Shown here: piece after piece, positions 1-8,373 of the stretch
Numbering within the stretch: the first letter of the stretch is position 1
Layout: the number at the start of each line of letters is the position of its first letter
Assembly (NCBI GenBank): GCA_001570385.1
Contig: BBYL01000022.1
Location: forward strand, 1 to 64,000
Reading direction: 5' to 3'
DNA length: 64,000 nucleotides
Origin: Microtetraspora glauca
GTDB taxonomy: Bacteria; Actinomycetota; Actinomycetes; Streptosporangiales; Streptosporangiaceae
Notes under the pieces: model-generated
The model's input: only the letters and a program-made list of their open reading frames with translations
Told to the model about the DNA's origin: nothing
The model's database searches: none
Made by a program: the position numbers and the translations under genes

Positions 1-1082
1 GTGAACGGCGATAGGGGGTTGGTGGGGGTGGGGGTGAGGGGATCCGCGTGGCGAGGGCCGTGGCGAGGCCGTGGCGAGTGGCGAGGGCCGTGGCCAGTGG
101 CGAGGGCCGTGGCCAGTGGCGAGGGCCGATGCCCTGACTTGCTTGCGCCTGTGCCTCGGAAGCGGAGACGGGGAGCGCGGCTTTGGACGGGGCTGGGACG
201 AGAGCACGGACCGGAGTCAACCTCGGACCGGAGTCAACCTCCGGCCGATGCCGACCTCGGACCGTGTCAACCTCAGGCTGGCGGCCCCAACCTCGGGTCG
301 GCGGCGTCGACCTCGGACCGTGTCAACCTCGGACCGGCGGCGGGCTCGCGGTCCCCAGCCCGGACAGCGGCGAGGCAGAGGGCGGCAACCGCCCGACGGC
401 CAGATGAGGTGGAACTCCAGAGGCGTGAGAGCGGCAGGGCAAGAGGGGCTCCAGGACCGAAGCGCGGCGGGGTGAGGAGGATCTGCAGGGGTGCGGAGAG
501 CAGCCGGGCAAGGATCTGCAGGAATGCGAGAGGGCGAGATGAAGCCCCGGGAGCTGAGAGCGGCAAGGTGACGGGGAGCTCCAGGAGCGCGAGGCGGCGG
601 GAGCGGAGCGGAGTGCGGGTGGTTGTGGAGGCGCGCGTAAGACCGTGCCAGCAACCACCGCGCCCGCGAACGCCGCGCATGCGGCTCACCAGGCCGCGAC
701 TATCACGGCGCGCCGGAACAACTGCCCGCCGTAGCGGAGCGGCAGGCACGTGCGGCGGGTGTGTGCCCCAGCGGACGTCAGACGCGTACGGCGGGGTGGC
801 AGCGTCCAGCGGGACCTCACAGGTGCGTACGGCGCGGTGGGACTCCCCAGCGGGACGTCAGGTGCGTACGGCGGATCGGTCGGCTGGCCGGCCGCAGTCC
901 AGCGCCGCGTACGGCGAGGTGAGACTGCCCAGCGGGACGGGACGCGCGTGCGGCGTGTCGGTCGACTGCCCGGCAGCGCCACGACACAGCGACCGGTGCG
1001 TACAGCGGTGCGAGGCTGGGCCGCCCGCGATCTCGCTGTGCTGCCGCGATCTCGCTGTGCTGCCGCGATCTCACTGTGCTGA
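1..1082. repeat. Non-coding block of degenerate short-repeat families
   Basis: This stretch is a chain of different imperfect repeats, not one gene. At about 50-130 GTGGCGAGGGCCGTGGC-like units recur. At about 205-345 units ending in GTCAACCTC recur with spacing of 16-20 bases. At about 410-610 longer units containing CTCCAGG and GAGAGCGGCA recur. At about 770-960 units containing GTGCGTACGGCG and CCAGCGGGAC recur about every 50 bases. The spacing is not a multiple of three and drifts, so an open frame across it (open by high GC) shows no consistent repeated peptide. I see no recognisable protein in either strand. Confidence 0.6.
1026..1081. repeat. Three tandem 19-bp repeats
   Basis: Three head-to-tail copies of CGCGATCTCGCTGTGCTGC, the third with one base change (CTCACTG). 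This is the cleanest tandem array in the repeat block and closes it on the right side. A 19-bp period shifts frame each unit, so it is unlikely to be coding. Confidence 0.85.
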
Positions 1083-1221
1083 AAGGCCAGCCACCATCAG
1101 CCGCGTCACCAACCTGCTCGGACGCCGCGTCGCCCCGAAGTCCCATGGGCAGCACGCCTAGCAGCGCCTCGTCGGACAGCACTTGCCCTGCCGACCGCGG
1201 CCCGTTGCCGCTGATCGCCCG

Positions 1222-1590
1222 TCAGCCGTGACTGGTGTCGATGACACAGAAGCGGTTGCCATCGGGATCGGCGAGCACGACGAAGTCGGCATCGTCCGGA
1301 TAACGGTCCCAGTCGACGCGCTGGGCTCCCAGGGACACCAACCGCTCCACCTCGGCGACCTGCTCGGCCGCGTCCTCGACGTACAGGTCAAGATGGATCC
1401 GCGGATGCTCCTGGACCGGCGTCTCACTGAGGCCGAGCGAGAGCTGGACCCCGGTCCCAACCGTCGGCACCAGCACTACCCAGTCGTCTTCGATCTCCTC
1501 CCGTGGGGCGTATCCCAGAGCGTCCATCCAGAATGCGGCCGCGCGCCGCACATCCGAGACCCCCAGCACAACGGATCCGATACTCAGCAT
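1222..1590 (-). CDS. VOC (glyoxalase/bleomycin-resistance fold) family protein
   Basis: A 122-residue single-domain vicinal-oxygen-chelate protein. The start chosen is the ATG beginning MLSIGSVVLGV, because the family begins with this first beta strand; an upstream in-frame ATG would add 27 residues with no family resemblance. Visible family signs are the VSDVRRAAAFWMDALG paired-helix motif near residue 15, a central HLDLYVED metal-ligand-type strand, and the C-terminal LADPDGNRFCVID strand. Members include glyoxalases, dioxygenases and drug-binding proteins; the substrate cannot be assigned. It stands alone, with the repeat block downstream and an IS remnant upstream. Confidence 0.85.
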   Translation of the reverse strand: MLSIGSVVLGVSDVRRAAAFWMDALGYAPREEIEDDWVVLVPTVGTGVQLSLGLSETPVQEHPRIHLDLYVEDAAEQVAEVERLVSLGAQRVDWDRYPDDADFVVLADPDGNRFCVIDTSHG

Positions 1591-1678
1591 GTGCCGATTG
1601 TGGCGGATATCGGCGGACCCACGACGCCTACTATCCCCGAACGACGGGGCGAACGTTGCCTGATATAGCACTCGTACG

Positions 1679-1801
1679 TCATCTGGATCGACGGCGGACT
1701 ATCAGCCGCCTGCCGGATGACGTGGTGTCGTCGGCGTCGGCGATGTCGGCGGCTTTCGAAGACTCCAACAGGTCGAGCAGGGCAGACTGGTCCAGAGCCA
1801 T
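1679..1801 (-). pseudogene. Truncated IS256-family transposase N-terminus
   Basis: A 40-codon frame starting MALDQSALLDLLESSKAAD, which matches the conserved beginning of one group of actinomycete IS256/Mutator transposases as I know it, preceded by a strong GGAGG ribosome-binding site. Similarity ends after about 20 residues and the frame stops at 1679-1681. The DDE catalytic core is absent, so this is a dead fragment. It has no role in the neighbouring genes; it marks a past insertion and deletion. Confidence 0.5.
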
Positions 1802-1925
1802 CGTGTGGTTTCCTCCGCGAGAACCTTGCCGGGAACTCGCTGACCTATCGCGATGGCTCGCCCCATGTCCGGGCTTGCGTCATCAGCGTGGAGTTACACC
1901 ACCCGAGGGGACGTCACCCGTGACC
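1679..1925 (-). mobile_element. IS256-type insertion-sequence remnant (5' end only)
   Basis: On the minus strand, a segment resembling the leader of actinomycete IS256-type elements (about 1802-1925, containing GGTGACGTCCCCT and a GGAGGAAACCACACG ribosome site) runs into the first residues of a transposase. Only the left end is visible; no terminal inverted repeat pair or target duplication could be recognised. The assignment rests on my recollection of the family N-terminus and upstream region. The rest of the 1591-2087 gap shows nothing else I can support. Confidence 0.45.
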
Positions 1926-2087
1926 GACGACCACACCTGCACGCCTGCATCGAATCGCCGTCGAACTCTGGCATCTCCTGATCTGGCCGCCCACCATGAC
2001 ATTGACCGGCCCTCCCGCCAGGAATGCGCTTCGCAAGGCGGCCAGGCTGCATACTGACGGGCTGAGGGCGGCTGGCATGCTGGAAAG

Positions 2088-3215
2088 ATGACTGGACAGG
2101 AGTTGTCCGTCACTGTCGCGCCCGAATTGCGGCTGTTTCTCTCGGCTCGCCTGAGACGCGCCGAGCCAAGACAGGCTGTGCCGGAACGAGCCGAACCGGG
2201 ACATGCCGAACCGGGACATGCCGAACCGGGACATGCCGAGCCGGGACGGACCGACCTAGGTCCGGAGCCGAACCATGCCGAACAAGTGCCTACCCGTCTA
2301 CAGAACGCCGAGGACACACAGGCTGCGCCAGAAATGGCCGGACCAGTGCACATCTGGTCAGCAAACACCGAGACCGCCCAAGGCAGGCCGGAGGTCACTC
2401 AAGCCCCACGGGCCCGACCGGAAACCACCCAAGCCGCACAGACTGGGCTCGAACCTGCCGAGGCCGTACAGGCTCGACCGGAACCTGCCGCGCCCGTGTA
2501 CCGCGAGCCGGAACCCGCCCAGGGCGTACAGGCAGGGAGCAGGGACATCCGAGCGGGCGGCGGGGCGGCTGAGGGCATCGAGGTTCGGGTTCCGTATGAC
2601 GGGACGTCGTCGCTGGGGCATGTGGTCGAGTCGATCGGCGTGCCGTTGACGGAGGTCGGCTCGCTGGCGGTGAACGGCCGCCGGGTGCCCACGTCGTACC
2701 GGCCGACGCCGGGCGAGACGGTACGCGTGCGAGCGGTCGAGCGGCCGCAACCGATCCCGTCTCCCAGGTTCGTGCTCGACGTCCACCTGGGCACGCTGGC
2801 CCGGCGGTTGCGCGTCATCGGAGTCGACGCGGCGTACCGGAACGATCTGGACGATGACGCGCTGATCGAGCAGGCGAACGCGGAGCGGCGTGTCTTGCTG
2901 ACGCAGGATCGCGGCCTGCTGAGGCGAAAGGCGTTGTGGCTGGGGGGATATGTCCGGGGCGCCCATCCGGACGAGCAGTTGGCGGACGTGCTGGCCAGGT
3001 TCGCGCCGCCGCTCGATCCGTGGACGCGGTGTACGGCGTGCAACGGGCCGCTGGTTCCGGCGGGCAAGGCCGAGGTGGAGCGGATGCTGCCCGCGGGGAC
3101 CCGTCGCTCCTACGAGACGTTCGCCCGTTGCCGTGCCTGCCGGCGCGTCTACTGGCACGGCGCACACGGCGGCCGCCTGGAGGAGATCATCGCCATGGCA
3201 CGCCAAATCGTGTGA
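2088..3215 (+). CDS. Mut7-C RNase/ubiquitin-like protein with internal repeat insert
   Basis: A 375-residue protein. The usual actinomycete form is about 240-250 residues: a Mut7-C ubiquitin-like domain followed by a Mut7-C (PIN-like) RNase domain with a zinc ribbon. Here the first beta strand (SVTVAPELRLFL, residues 7-18) is separated from the second (IEVRVPYDGTSS, from residue 164) by about 140 residues of A/E/P/Q/R-rich repeats. The RNase domain (about 220-310) shows the start FVLDVHLGTLARRLR, with an acidic residue, and LLTQDRGLL. The C-terminal part has two CxxC pairs (CTAC, CRAC) that look like a zinc ribbon. RNA target unknown. Start is the ATG giving MTGQEL; no better start is visible. 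Confidence 0.85.
   Translation: MTGQELSVTVAPELRLFLSARLRRAEPRQAVPERAEPGHAEPGHAEPGHAEPGRTDLGPEPNHAEQVPTRLQNAEDTQAAPEMAGPVHIWSANTETAQGRPEVTQAPRARPETTQAAQTGLEPAEAVQARPEPAAPVYREPEPAQGVQAGSRDIRAGGGAAEGIEVRVPYDGTSSLGHVVESIGVPLTEVGSLAVNGRRVPTSYRPTPGETVRVRAVERPQPIPSPRFVLDVHLGTLARRLRVIGVDAAYRNDLDDDALIEQANAERRVLLTQDRGLLRRKALWLGGYVRGAHPDEQLADVLARFAPPLDPWTRCTACNGPLVPAGKAEVERMLPAGTRRSYETFARCRACRRVYWHGAHGGRLEEIIAMARQIV
2191..2250 (+). repeat. In-frame 15-bp tandem repeat in Mut7-C insert
   Basis: Three identical copies of CCGAACCGGGACATG followed by a fourth diverged copy. The period is five codons and yields AEPGH pentapeptides in the insert of the Mut7-C gene. Further, looser repeats of LEPAEAVQARPEP type follow to about 2535. 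Confidence 0.9.
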
Positions 3216-3305
3216 CATGTCCGGAATATGCAAACAGCGAGGTCCGAGAGAAGAAAGGTCCGAGAGAGGAAAGCCGGCCGGACAGCTGACGGGGTTCACT
3301 CCCGG

Positions 3306-4295
3306 TCAGCCGGAGTCGTACGGCAGCCGCCGCTGGACGGCGAGTAGCCACCCGATGGCCGGCAGGACCAGCAGCGCGCCCGCCCCGAGCACGATCAGCG
3401 TGACGACGAGCACCTCCGGCCCCGCCGCCGCCTGCCGGTAGGTGAACGCGGGCGGCAGCATCACGGGATACTGCGCCAGCGGCCAGCCCCACATGACCGC
3501 GGTCACCGCGAGGACCGCCGTGACCCTGACCAGCACGTACCCGCGCGCCCAGAGCAGGCCGAGGGACGCGAGACCCATGACGGCGCTGGCCACGACGGCG
3601 GGCAGCGCGCGGTGGGTGAGCCCGGCGAAGAGCGCGGGAGCGTCCCAGCGCAGTACGGCGATGCCGGCGAGCGCGACCACCCCCACCACGACGCCGGTGC
3701 CGATCGCCCTCCGGCGGAACCCCTCCGGGTCGAGCCCGGCCCGTACGGCGTCGTCGCACAGGTAGACGGCGGCCAGGTAGGCGCAGACGCCCACCGCGAG
3801 CACTCCGCCGAGCATCGAGGTGGGGTTCACCCAGCTCGCCACCAGGTCTCCCGCGGCCAGGCCGGGCGGGACGCGGCCCGACGCGATCGCGCCGGCGACG
3901 GTGCCGAGGAAGAACGGGGTCAGCAGGGAGGAGATCGCGAAGGCCGCGCCGAACAGGCGTCGCGACCACCATTCGGTGCTGGCCTTGCGGAAGACGAACG
4001 CCGAGCCCCGGAAGATGATCCCCAGAGCGGCCAGCGTCAGAGGGATGTAGAGCGTGGACATGACGGCCGCGAACACCGGCGGAAACCCGGTCCACAGGAC
4101 GACGAGCACGAAGATCAGCCATACGTGGTTGGCCTCCCAGACCGGCCCGATCGCGTGCTCGATGAGCTTCCTGTTCGTGTGCTCGCGTCCGGCGAGCAGG
4201 TCCCAGACGCCGCCTCCGAAGTCGGCACCGCCCAGTAGCGCGTAGAGGGTGATTCCCACCCACATCACGACCAGCAGGATCTGCGCGGCGTCCAT
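3306..4295 (-). CDS. cydB: Cytochrome bd ubiquinol/menaquinol oxidase subunit II
   Basis: A 329-residue polytopic membrane protein, the heme-free subunit of the bd-type terminal oxidase, which reduces oxygen to water with quinol electrons. It starts MDAAQILLVVMWVGITLYALLGGADFG, the conserved CydB N-terminus (the GGADFGGG turn), and carries ANHVWLIF and EWWSRRLFG family motifs, with about eight to nine hydrophobic segments. Its start codon overlaps the cydA stop by one base (TGATG), so the two are translationally coupled. The cydCD heme/thiol exporter genes needed for bd assembly are not in the window. Downstream it converges on the Mut7-C gene. Confidence 0.96.
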   Translation of the reverse strand: MDAAQILLVVMWVGITLYALLGGADFGGGVWDLLAGREHTNRKLIEHAIGPVWEANHVWLIFVLVVLWTGFPPVFAAVMSTLYIPLTLAALGIIFRGSAFVFRKASTEWWSRRLFGAAFAISSLLTPFFLGTVAGAIASGRVPPGLAAGDLVASWVNPTSMLGGVLAVGVCAYLAAVYLCDDAVRAGLDPEGFRRRAIGTGVVVGVVALAGIAVLRWDAPALFAGLTHRALPAVVASAVMGLASLGLLWARGYVLVRVTAVLAVTAVMWGWPLAQYPVMLPPAFTYRQAAAGPEVLVVTLIVLGAGALLVLPAIGWLLAVQRRLPYDSG

Positions 4296-5683
4296 CAGGC
4301 GCGTTCCTGAGGGGCGACCGCCGGGACCGGCGTGGTCCTCGTCATGTGCCGCAGCACGTAGACGGTCGCCACAGTGAGGACCACGTAGACGAGGACGACG
4401 ATGAGGAACCCGGCCCACAGGCCGGGGGCGGGGTTCACCGCCTCGACCGTGCGCATCCTGCCGTACGCGATCCAGGGCTGGCGGCCCACCTCGGTCACGA
4501 TCCAGCCCGCCTCGACCGCGACGACGGCGGCCACCCCCGCGACGGCGGCGAGCCGCAGGAACCACGGGGAGCGGGGCAGGTCCCGCCGCCGCCACCAGTT
4601 CAGCGCCAGCCAGGCGGACAGCAGAAGCAGGAAGAACCCGATCCCCACCATCGTGTCGAAGCCCAGGTGGACGGGGTTGACCGGCGGCCGGTCGCGCGAG
4701 GGGACCCGGTCCAGGCCCTGGACGACGGTCGCGGGGCTGAACCCGACGAGCATCGACAGACCGCTCGGGATCTCGACCGCGTAGTGCAGAGCGTCGTCGT
4801 ACACGATCCCGCCCAGGCTGAGCGGGGCGTGGGAGCGGGTGGCGAAGAGCCCCTCGGCCGCCGCGAGCTTGGTCGGCTGGTACTCCGCGAGGAACTTCGC
4901 CGCGTAGTCGCCGACCACGATCTGGATCGGCGAGAGCACCGCGCCGAGCGTGAACGGGATCAGGAACCCCAGCCGGTGGTAGCGGTCCCGGCGCCCGCGC
5001 AGCAGGGCCACCGCGTACACCCCGGCGGTGGCGAAGCCGGTCACCATGAACGCCGCCACGATCATGTGGATGGTCTGCGGCGGCGTCGCGGGGTTGAACA
5101 TGGCCGCCCACGGGTCGACCCGGGTCACCCGGCCGTTCTCCAGGTCGAACCCGCGCGGCTGGTTCATCCACGCGTTGGCCGCCACCACGAAGAACGCCGA
5201 CGACACGCCCGCGATCGCGATGGGCACCCCGCTCAGCAGGTGGGTACGCGGCGACAGCCGGTCCCAGGCGTACAGGTAGATGCCGAGGAAGATCGCCTCG
5301 ATGAAGAAGGCGACGCCTTCCATGGCGAACGGCACCCCGATCACCTGGCCGTACACGTCCATGAGGCCGGGCCACAGCAGGCCCATCTCGAAGCTGAGGA
5401 TCGTGCCGGACACGGCGCCCACCGCGAAGAGCACGCCGATCGCCTTGGCCCACCGCCGCGCCAGCAGCATGTGGTCGGCGTCGCCCGTGCGTACGGCCCG
5501 CCACTCCACGAAGAGGAGCAGGCCGGGCATGCCGACGCCGAGGCAGGCGAGGATGATGTGCCATCCGAGCGAGAGCCCCATCTGCATCCGTGCCGCGAGC
5601 ATGTCGGCCGGGCTGGCCGGGCCCGCCGCGAGGGCGAGCGTGCTCATCACGGCATCGGGTGACATGTCATGGCACGTCCCCAT
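4295..5683 (-). CDS. cydA: Cytochrome bd oxidase subunit I
   Basis: A 462-residue quinol-oxidising subunit. Heme-ligand motifs are visible: LGWHIILACLG near residue 42 (proximal b595 histidine), TIHMIVAAFMVTG near 205 (b558 histidine) and GRQPWIAYGRM near 405 (the GRQPW segment with the b558 methionine nearby). The quinol-binding Q loop is of the short type. The start is uncertain: ATG at 5683, 5665 (MSPDAV) or 5647 all fit, and the first residues are not membrane sequence. An 85-base gap separates it from the upstream epimerase gene, so cydAB may have its own promoter. Confidence 0.95.
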   Translation of the reverse strand: MGTCHDMSPDAVMSTLALAAGPASPADMLAARMQMGLSLGWHIILACLGVGMPGLLLFVEWRAVRTGDADHMLLARRWAKAIGVLFAVGAVSGTILSFEMGLLWPGLMDVYGQVIGVPFAMEGVAFFIEAIFLGIYLYAWDRLSPRTHLLSGVPIAIAGVSSAFFVVAANAWMNQPRGFDLENGRVTRVDPWAAMFNPATPPQTIHMIVAAFMVTGFATAGVYAVALLRGRRDRYHRLGFLIPFTLGAVLSPIQIVVGDYAAKFLAEYQPTKLAAAEGLFATRSHAPLSLGGIVYDDALHYAVEIPSGLSMLVGFSPATVVQGLDRVPSRDRPPVNPVHLGFDTMVGIGFFLLLLSAWLALNWWRRRDLPRSPWFLRLAAVAGVAAVVAVEAGWIVTEVGRQPWIAYGRMRTVEAVNPAPGLWAGFLIVVLVYVVLTVATVYVLRHMTRTTPVPAVAPQERA

Positions 5684-5767
5684 CGGACATCAGCACTAAA
5701 CGACGTTCCGTAGGCGCACCGATCCGATAAGTAACCGAGAGGGCGATGATCAGGAAGACCGCGAAGC

Positions 5768-6724
5768 TCAGGCGACGGTCGGGGACGGCTCGCGAGCCAG
5801 TTCCCGCTCGAACCACGCGATCGTACGGCGCAGCCCGGTGACGGGATCCACCCGCGGCCGCCACCCGAGCCGCTCGGCGGCGAGCGAGGCGTCGGGCCGG
5901 CGGACCGCCGGATCGTCGACCGGCCGGGGGACGAAACGGATCGGGGACGACGACCCGGCCAGGTCGCGGATCATCCCGGCCAGGTCGAGCATGCTCAGCT
6001 CGGCCGGGTTGCCGATGTTGACCGGCCCCTCGAAGTCGCTGCCGGCCAGCGCGATGATGCCCTCCACCGTGTCGTCCACGTAGCAGATGGACCGCGTCTG
6101 CTCCCCGTCCCCGGTCACGGTGATCGGCTCGTCCATGATGGCCTGCCTGATGAACGTCGGGATGGCCCGGCCGTCATGGGGGCGCATCCGGGGACCGTAC
6201 GTGTTGAAGATCCGTACGATCGCGGTGTCGGTGCCCCGCGAGTCGCGGTAGGCGGTGGTGAGCGACTCGGCGAACCTCTTGGCCTCGTCGTACACGCTGC
6301 GCGGTCCCACCGGGTTGACGTTGCCCCAGTAGGTCTCCTTCTGCGGGTGTTCGAGCGGATCGCCGTACACCTCGCTGGTCGAGGCGAGCACGAACCTGGC
6401 GTCCTTCTCCTTGGCCAGGCCGAGCGCGTGCAGCGTGCCGAGGCTGCCGACCTTGAGCGTCTCGATCGGGTGCCTCAGATAGTCGGCCGGGGACGCGGCG
6501 GAGGCGAAGTGCAGCACCAGGTCCACGTCTCCGGGTACATGGACGAACCCGGTCAGGTCGCACTCCAGCAGCCGGAACCCCGGCCGTCCCATCAGGTGCT
6601 CGACATTGCTCGGGGCGCCGGTGAGGAAGTTGTCCAGGCAGAGCACCTCGGCGCCCCGCCCCAGCAGACGCTCGCACAGGTACGACCCGAGGAAGCCCGC
6701 GCCTCCGGTCACGACGGCTCTCAT
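5768..6724 (-). CDS. NAD-dependent nucleotide-sugar epimerase/decarboxylase (UXS-like)
   Basis: An extended SDR of about 318 residues. It has the N-terminal Rossmann motif TGGAGFLGS, a catalytic YDEAK (Y-x3-K), and LASTSEVYGDP, NTYGPRM and GRAIPTFIRQA segments typical of UDP-glucuronate decarboxylases and related 4,6-dehydratase/epimerases. It probably makes a sugar nucleotide for the adjoining glycosyltransferases. The ATG at 6724 shares its A with the upstream gene's TGA; a GTG at 6727 is an alternative one codon earlier. It is the last gene of the long minus-strand glycan operon. Confidence 0.9.
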   Translation of the reverse strand: MRAVVTGGAGFLGSYLCERLLGRGAEVLCLDNFLTGAPSNVEHLMGRPGFRLLECDLTGFVHVPGDVDLVLHFASAASPADYLRHPIETLKVGSLGTLHALGLAKEKDARFVLASTSEVYGDPLEHPQKETYWGNVNPVGPRSVYDEAKRFAESLTTAYRDSRGTDTAIVRIFNTYGPRMRPHDGRAIPTFIRQAIMDEPITVTGDGEQTRSICYVDDTVEGIIALAGSDFEGPVNIGNPAELSMLDLAGMIRDLAGSSSPIRFVPRPVDDPAVRRPDASLAAERLGWRPRVDPVTGLRRTIAWFERELAREPSPTVA

Positions 6725-7671
6725 CACACACTCACCTCCAGCAGCCCGAGGGCCGCGTCGAGGACGTCCGGGACGCCGATCTCCAGCAGGCCGGGATCGG
6801 GCCGCGTCCCGTGCGGATCACCGCGCCGCCCCTTCCACAGGGCGACGTGGCGGCCTCCCGGAGGCGGCCCCCACAGAGCGGGCGACATGGGGCCGAACAG
6901 CACGACCGACGGCGTCCCGAGCGCGGTGGCCAGATGCGCCATGCCCGTGTCGCCGCAGATCACCAGCCGCGCTCCGGCGACCACCTCGGCCAGCTCCAGG
7001 AGCCCGGTGCGCAGGACCCGCTCCTCCGGCAGCCCGGCCAGCGCGGCGACGCGCAGTCCGAGCTCCCGCTCCACCCCGGTGATCACCACGCCGGGCAGCT
7101 CCGCGGCGACCCGGGCGAACCGTTCCGGCGGCCAGCGCCTGGCGAGCGAGGCCGCGCCCGGGTGCACGACCACCTCCGCCGGGCCCCTGGAACCACCGGG
7201 CGCCCGGATCGCCAGGTCCTCCGGGTCGGCGTGAATGCCGTACCACTCCAGGAAGGCGCACCATCGCCGCACCTCGTGCAGTTCCCGCCAGGGCGGGCCA
7301 CCCTCCTCGGGCGCGTGCGCGAGCAGCACCCCCGGCCGCGTACGGCGCAGCGCGGCGGTGCTCTGCGGCCCGCGCCCGTGCAGGTTGACGGCCACGTCCG
7401 GCACCCCGTACGGCGCGGGCAGCCCGACAGGACCGGGCCCGCACACGTCGAGCAGGTCGTCCACCCCGCCGATCAGCGGCAGCAGCTCGGCCAGGCGGGC
7501 GGGGGCGGCCAGCATGAGCCGGTGACCGGGGAAGGCGCGCCGCAGGGCCCGCAGCGCGGGCACGGCGGTGAGCAGGTCTCCCAGGCCGAGCCCGCGCAGC
7601 ACGAGCAACGCCGGGCGCGCCGGCGGCTCGGGCTCCCCGGGCGGCTCCGCCCGCTCCCGCTCTAGGGCCAC
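6724..7671 (-). CDS. GT9 family glycosyltransferase (ADP-heptose:heptosyltransferase type)
   Basis: A 315-residue GT-B enzyme of the GT9 family. The N-terminal domain begins LLVLRGLGLGDLLTAVPALRAL, the family's GDxL...PAL motif; the C-terminal domain has VVVHPGAASLARRWP, ITGVERE and CGDTGMAHLATALGTPSVVLFGP, the nucleotide-sugar site. Such enzymes move ADP-activated heptose onto the LPS core in Gram-negatives; in this Gram-positive host the acceptor must be different. A GTG start overlaps the upstream SDR gene by 10 bases. A second GT9 gene is four genes upstream. Confidence 0.92.
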   Translation of the reverse strand: MALERERAEPPGEPEPPARPALLVLRGLGLGDLLTAVPALRALRRAFPGHRLMLAAPARLAELLPLIGGVDDLLDVCGPGPVGLPAPYGVPDVAVNLHGRGPQSTAALRRTRPGVLLAHAPEEGGPPWRELHEVRRWCAFLEWYGIHADPEDLAIRAPGGSRGPAEVVVHPGAASLARRWPPERFARVAAELPGVVITGVERELGLRVAALAGLPEERVLRTGLLELAEVVAGARLVICGDTGMAHLATALGTPSVVLFGPMSPALWGPPPGGRHVALWKGRRGDPHGTRPDPGLLEIGVPDVLDAALGLLEVSV

Positions 7672-8333
7672 GACGTCTCCGTGGCCGGGCAGACGACCAG
7701 TTCCCTGATCTCGCAGCCGGGCGGCTGGCCGAGCGCGAAGACGATCGTCGCGGCCACGTCCTCCGGCTGGTTCAGCCGCGCGTCCGGCCCCGGTCTGTAC
7801 CGCTCGTCCCGCCCGTCGAAGAAGGCCGTACGCATGCCGCCGGGCACCAGCAGCGTCACCCCCACCCGACCGGCCAGTTCGGTCGCGAGAGCCCGGGTGA
7901 ATCCGACCACGCCGAACTTGGCGGCGCAGTAGGCGGTCGCGTCGCTCACCGCCCGGAGCCCGAGCGTTGAGGCGACGGTGACCACCCGCCCGTCCAGGTA
8001 CGGCAGGGCCGCGCGGACGACGGCGGCGGTGCCGAGAAGGTTGACCTTGATCACCCGATCCCAGTCCGCCGCGGGCACGTCCTCCAGCCGGCCGCAGGCG
8101 TCGATCCCGGCCGCGGTCACCACGCCGCCCAGCCCGCCCGCGCGCTCGACCAGCTCACGCACGGCCCGCTCCGCCTGCTCGCGGTCGGCGAGATCGGCCT
8201 GGACGAAGTCGACGTCCCCCTCAGGCCGCCGGACGTCGACGACCAAGGGGCGCCCTCCGGCCTTGGCGACCGCCTCGACCGTGGCCCGGCCGAGCCCGGA
8301 GGCGCCTCCGGTGATCAGGATGTTTCCCAGCAT
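7662..8333 (-). CDS. Short-chain dehydrogenase/reductase in glycan operon
   Basis: A 223-residue classical SDR. The cofactor motif TGGASGLG lies at the N-terminus, VTAAG replaces the usual NNAG, and the catalytic pair is YCAAK with an upstream serine in VASTLG. The start is the ATG giving MLGNILITGG; an in-frame upstream codon would add ten residues without homology. It probably oxidises or epimerises a sugar or sugar-phosphate intermediate of the operon, but the substrate is not visible. Confidence 0.88.
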   Translation of the reverse strand: MLGNILITGGASGLGRATVEAVAKAGGRPLVVDVRRPEGDVDFVQADLADREQAERAVRELVERAGGLGGVVTAAGIDACGRLEDVPAADWDRVIKVNLLGTAAVVRAALPYLDGRVVTVASTLGLRAVSDATAYCAAKFGVVGFTRALATELAGRVGVTLLVPGGMRTAFFDGRDERYRPGPDARLNQPEDVAATIVFALGQPPGCEIRELVVCPATETSWP

Positions 8334-8373
8334 GCCCTCACTCCTCGAACTCCTCGTCACCACGGACCTCCTG

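Noticed and set aside
1-1082. Possible CRISPR array
   Set aside because: Repeats are degenerate, differ in family from place to place, and are not separated by unique spacers of constant length; no cas genes are in the window.
1-1161. Plus-strand open frame across the repeat block
   Set aside because: The repeats drift out of frame, composition is that of random high-GC sequence and there is no domain; treated as non-coding.
2191-2250. Gene on the minus strand with MSRFG repeats
   Set aside because: It is the antisense reading of the in-frame repeat in the Mut7-C gene; the plus frame continues into a conserved domain.
5667-5864. Small minus-strand frame between the epimerase and cydA
   Set aside because: Overlaps both genes in another frame, no ribosome site or domain.
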